From NCBI GenBank assembly GCA_963714645.1, contig CAVQQX010000078.1:1-22709 (forward strand): a stretch of 22,709 nt of DNA. The letters are read 5' to 3'. The DNA comes from RPQJ01 sp963714645 (GTDB lineage Bacteria > Pseudomonadota > Gammaproteobacteria > Steroidobacterales > Steroidobacteraceae). Position 1 is the first letter of the stretch. Each line of letters opens with the position of its first letter. Under the pieces are notes generated by a model. The model saw only the letters and a list, made by a program, of their open reading frames with translations. It made no database searches and was not told the origin of the DNA. The position numbers were made by a program, and so were the translations under genes. Of this stretch, positions 22,668 to 22,709 are shown in pieces.

Positions 22668-22709
22668 TGCACGTTACGCGACGGTCGCGCTGTTCGCACT
22701 CGCGTGCAT
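22657..22709 (+). CDS. mlaD: MlaD, MCE-domain protein, start only
   Basis: From GTG 22657 the frame reads MERDARYATVALFALAC to the window edge: a short charged N-terminus and the start of a hydrophobic anchor, as in MlaD and related MCE proteins. The upstream mlaE and mlaF and the 11-base overlap support this. Only 17 codons are visible, so the MCE domain itself is not seen. Confidence 0.65.
   Translation, partial: MERDARYATVALFALAC

Noticed and set aside
1..22709. CRISPR arrays, tRNA or rRNA genes
   Set aside because: No regularly spaced repeats and no tRNA- or rRNA-like sequences were seen on either strand.

Overview
The window looks like chromosomal DNA of a GC-rich gammaproteobacterium. 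The gene set (gspA/gspB, fadE, a 325-residue NAD-type malate dehydrogenase, a STAS-MlaE fusion, a YtrA-type GntR regulator next to a Dps remnant) and the intergenic CCCTCTCCCGC-type palindromes would suit the Xanthomonadales/Steroidobacterales/Nevskiales side of the class. That placement is inference from gene content, not from a marker gene.

Positions 1-3.9 kb hold only broken genes. They are a frameshifted B12-binding radical SAM gene (1-965, running in from the left), an unrecognised coding fragment (1087-1251), a piece of a GltD-like flavoprotein (1259-1654), the first quarter of a type III restriction gene res (1651-2416), the last half of its modification partner mod (2422-3338), and a LysR regulator missing its C-terminus (3335-3880). 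The mod-res piece has visibly lower GC than its flanks. Both of its outer joins are out of frame, and both fall on a GATC tetranucleotide. Single-base indels are concentrated in the first 1.65 kb. This part is either a real rearrangement scar or an assembly/ligation chimera, and the sequence alone cannot decide.

Positions 3.97-12 kb are ordinary chromosome. There is a translationally coupled GNAT acetyltransferase and RidA-fold pair, a small zinc-ribbon protein, and on the minus strand gspA-gspB followed by metB (cystathionine gamma-synthase). Then come dinB (DNA polymerase IV) preceded by a frameshifted DUF4286-like gene, and pcaD (3-oxoadipate enol-lactonase) on the plus strand, convergent with fadE.

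Positions 12-17.7 kb carry three minus-strand metabolic or transport genes: fadE (membrane-anchored acyl-CoA dehydrogenase), a KimA-like APC permease with a large cytosolic C-terminus, and mdh. The 17.7-18.6 kb stretch is the most unusual regulatory region. It has a perfect 22-bp palindrome between divergent promoter-like elements, a 52-residue single-span membrane protein, a YtrA-type GntR repressor gene with its own promoter and an inverted repeat, and a C-terminal stub of dps. Heptamer repeats of the form GAACAGT sit at the GntR stop codon and also at the pcaD and fadE stops.

Positions 18.6-22.7 kb hold a CPA2 (Kef/YbaL-type) cation/proton antiporter with TrkA domains, divergent from an operon for lipid transport at the inner membrane: STAS-MlaE permease, MlaF ATPase and the first codons of MlaD (MCE protein), which runs out of the window.
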